Shown piece by piece: positions 6,657 to 7,339 of a DNA stretch of 7,339 nucleotides (positions are counted from its first letter, which is position 1; each line of letters starts with the position of its first letter). Both the position numbers and the translations under genes were made by a program. The DNA lies in the NCBI GenBank assembly GCA_020720185.1, contig DYPB01000096.1:1-7339 (forward strand), given 5' to 3'. The stretch comes from Flavobacterium psychrophilum. GTDB lineage: Bacteria; Bacteroidota; Bacteroidia; Flavobacteriales; Flavobacteriaceae. The notes beneath the pieces were generated by a model. That model was not told the DNA's origin and ran no database searches. It worked only from the letters and a program-made list of their open reading frames with translations.

Positions 6657-7339
6657 ATGAATAAACCTAAAATTTTATATGTCGAAGACGATGAAACCCT
6701 AGCATTTTTAACCAAAGATAATTTAGAACAAAATGGATATCAAATTAGTCATTATCCTGATGGTATTTCATCTTTAGAAGCTTTTAGAAGTTCAAGTTTT
6801 GATATTTGTATTCTTGATATTATGATCCCTAAAATTGATGGATTTGAAATTGCAACTGCCATAAGAGCTGAAAATACTAACATTCCTATTATATTTTTAT
6901 CTGCAAAAACCCTAAAAGAAGACCGATTAAAAGGTTTGCGTTTAGGAGCCGATGATTATTTAATAAAACCATTTAGTATTGAAGAATTATTACTTAAAAT
7001 AGAAATATTTTTAAAACGCTCTAAAATAAATACTACTCTTAAAACTGAAATTTATTCCATCGGAAAATTTAACTTTAACAGCAGTACTTACACTTTAACA
7101 TCTGATACTAAAACTATTAAAATTACACAACGAGAATCAGAAGTTTTAAAATATTTTTTAGATAATAAAAATGAAATACTTAAAAGAGAACGAATTTTAA
7201 AATCCCTTTGGGGTAATGATGATTATTTTATGGGCAGAAGTCTTGATGTTTTTATCTCCCGATTAAGAAAAATATTTGCAAATGAGGAAGAAATTACTAT
7301 CGAAAACATCCACGGAGTAGGGTTTAGGTTAATTATTAA
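6657..7339 (+). CDS. OmpR/PhoB-family response regulator, RprY-like, last codons cut by window edge
   Basis: This cytoplasmic transcription factor is the predicted partner of the kinase encoded just upstream. The frame gives 227 complete codons and then runs off the right edge with two bases of the next codon; the TAA formed by the last three bases is out of frame. The receiver domain (about 4-120) has the acidic pair Asp11-Asp12 in YVEDDE, phospho-acceptor Asp54 in ILDIMIPKIDGF, Ser82 in FLSAK and Lys104 in DYLIKPF. The winged-helix DNA-binding domain (about 130-227) has ITQRESEVLKYF, the recognition helix GRSLDVFISRLRKIF and the closing wing IHGVGFRLII, which normally lies within a few residues of the C-terminus. 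The GRSLDV-RLRK wording and ALSAK-type switch region resemble Bacteroides RprY. Regulators of this family bind tandem direct repeats, which makes the repeat at 5325-5344 a natural candidate target. Confidence 0.94.
   Translation, partial: MNKPKILYVEDDETLAFLTKDNLEQNGYQISHYPDGISSLEAFRSSSFDICILDIMIPKIDGFEIATAIRAENTNIPIIFLSAKTLKEDRLKGLRLGADDYLIKPFSIEELLLKIEIFLKRSKINTTLKTEIYSIGKFNFNSSTYTLTSDTKTIKITQRESEVLKYFLDNKNEILKRERILKSLWGNDDYFMGRSLDVFISRLRKIFANEEEITIENIHGVGFRLII

Noticed and set aside
7337..7339. TAA at the right edge as the stop of the response regulator
   Set aside because: From ATG 6657 the window holds 683 bases, so this TAA is out of frame. The gene is open at the edge.
1..7339. Mobile element, CRISPR array, phage genes, tRNA or rRNA
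   Set aside because: I saw no transposase or integrase, no long terminal or regularly spaced repeats, and no tRNA-like or rRNA-like sequence. Composition is even across the window.

Overview
The window reads as ordinary chromosome of a low-GC member of the Bacteroidota. It is visibly AT-rich throughout and no start codon has a convincing Shine-Dalgarno sequence. Upstream of the plus-strand transcription units there are exact matches to the Bacteroidota sigma-70 -7 element TAnnTTTG. The protein families also fit: a sirtuin lacking the zinc cysteines, an RprX/RprY-like two-component pair, and two cell-surface glycosyltransferases. I cannot settle the class; Flavobacteriia or Bacteroidia are both possible.

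Layout. Positions 1-2298 are a minus-strand unit read from right to left: a class III sirtuin deacylase, then a family 2 glycosyltransferase with a C-terminal galactosyltransferase-like domain, then a WaaE/LgtF-like family 2 glycosyltransferase whose 3' end runs off the left edge. A gap of about 50 bp (2299-2350) holds back-to-back promoters. The plus strand then carries trmH (tRNA Gm18 2'-O-methyltransferase) and, 11 bp later, a Sad-type succinate-semialdehyde dehydrogenase. After a 215 bp AT-rich gap with a promoter comes a monocistronic beta-carbonic anhydrase that ends in a strong rho-independent terminator. The right end (5325-7339) is a two-component operon: membrane histidine kinase, then an OmpR-family response regulator that runs off the right edge within a few codons of its end.

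How the genes relate. The two glycosyltransferases probably add sugars to lipopolysaccharide core, O-antigen or another surface glycan. TrmH, the dehydrogenase, the sirtuin and the carbonic anhydrase are housekeeping or metabolic functions with no evident shared pathway, so the neighbourhood looks like several adjacent small transcription units. The kinase and regulator are a clear functional pair. Their promoter region carries a perfect 10 bp tandem repeat, TTTGTTAATA twice, placed where an OmpR-family activator would bind. Autoregulation through this repeat is the most testable new idea here. I found no phage, insertion sequence, CRISPR array, tRNA, rRNA or exotic gene system.
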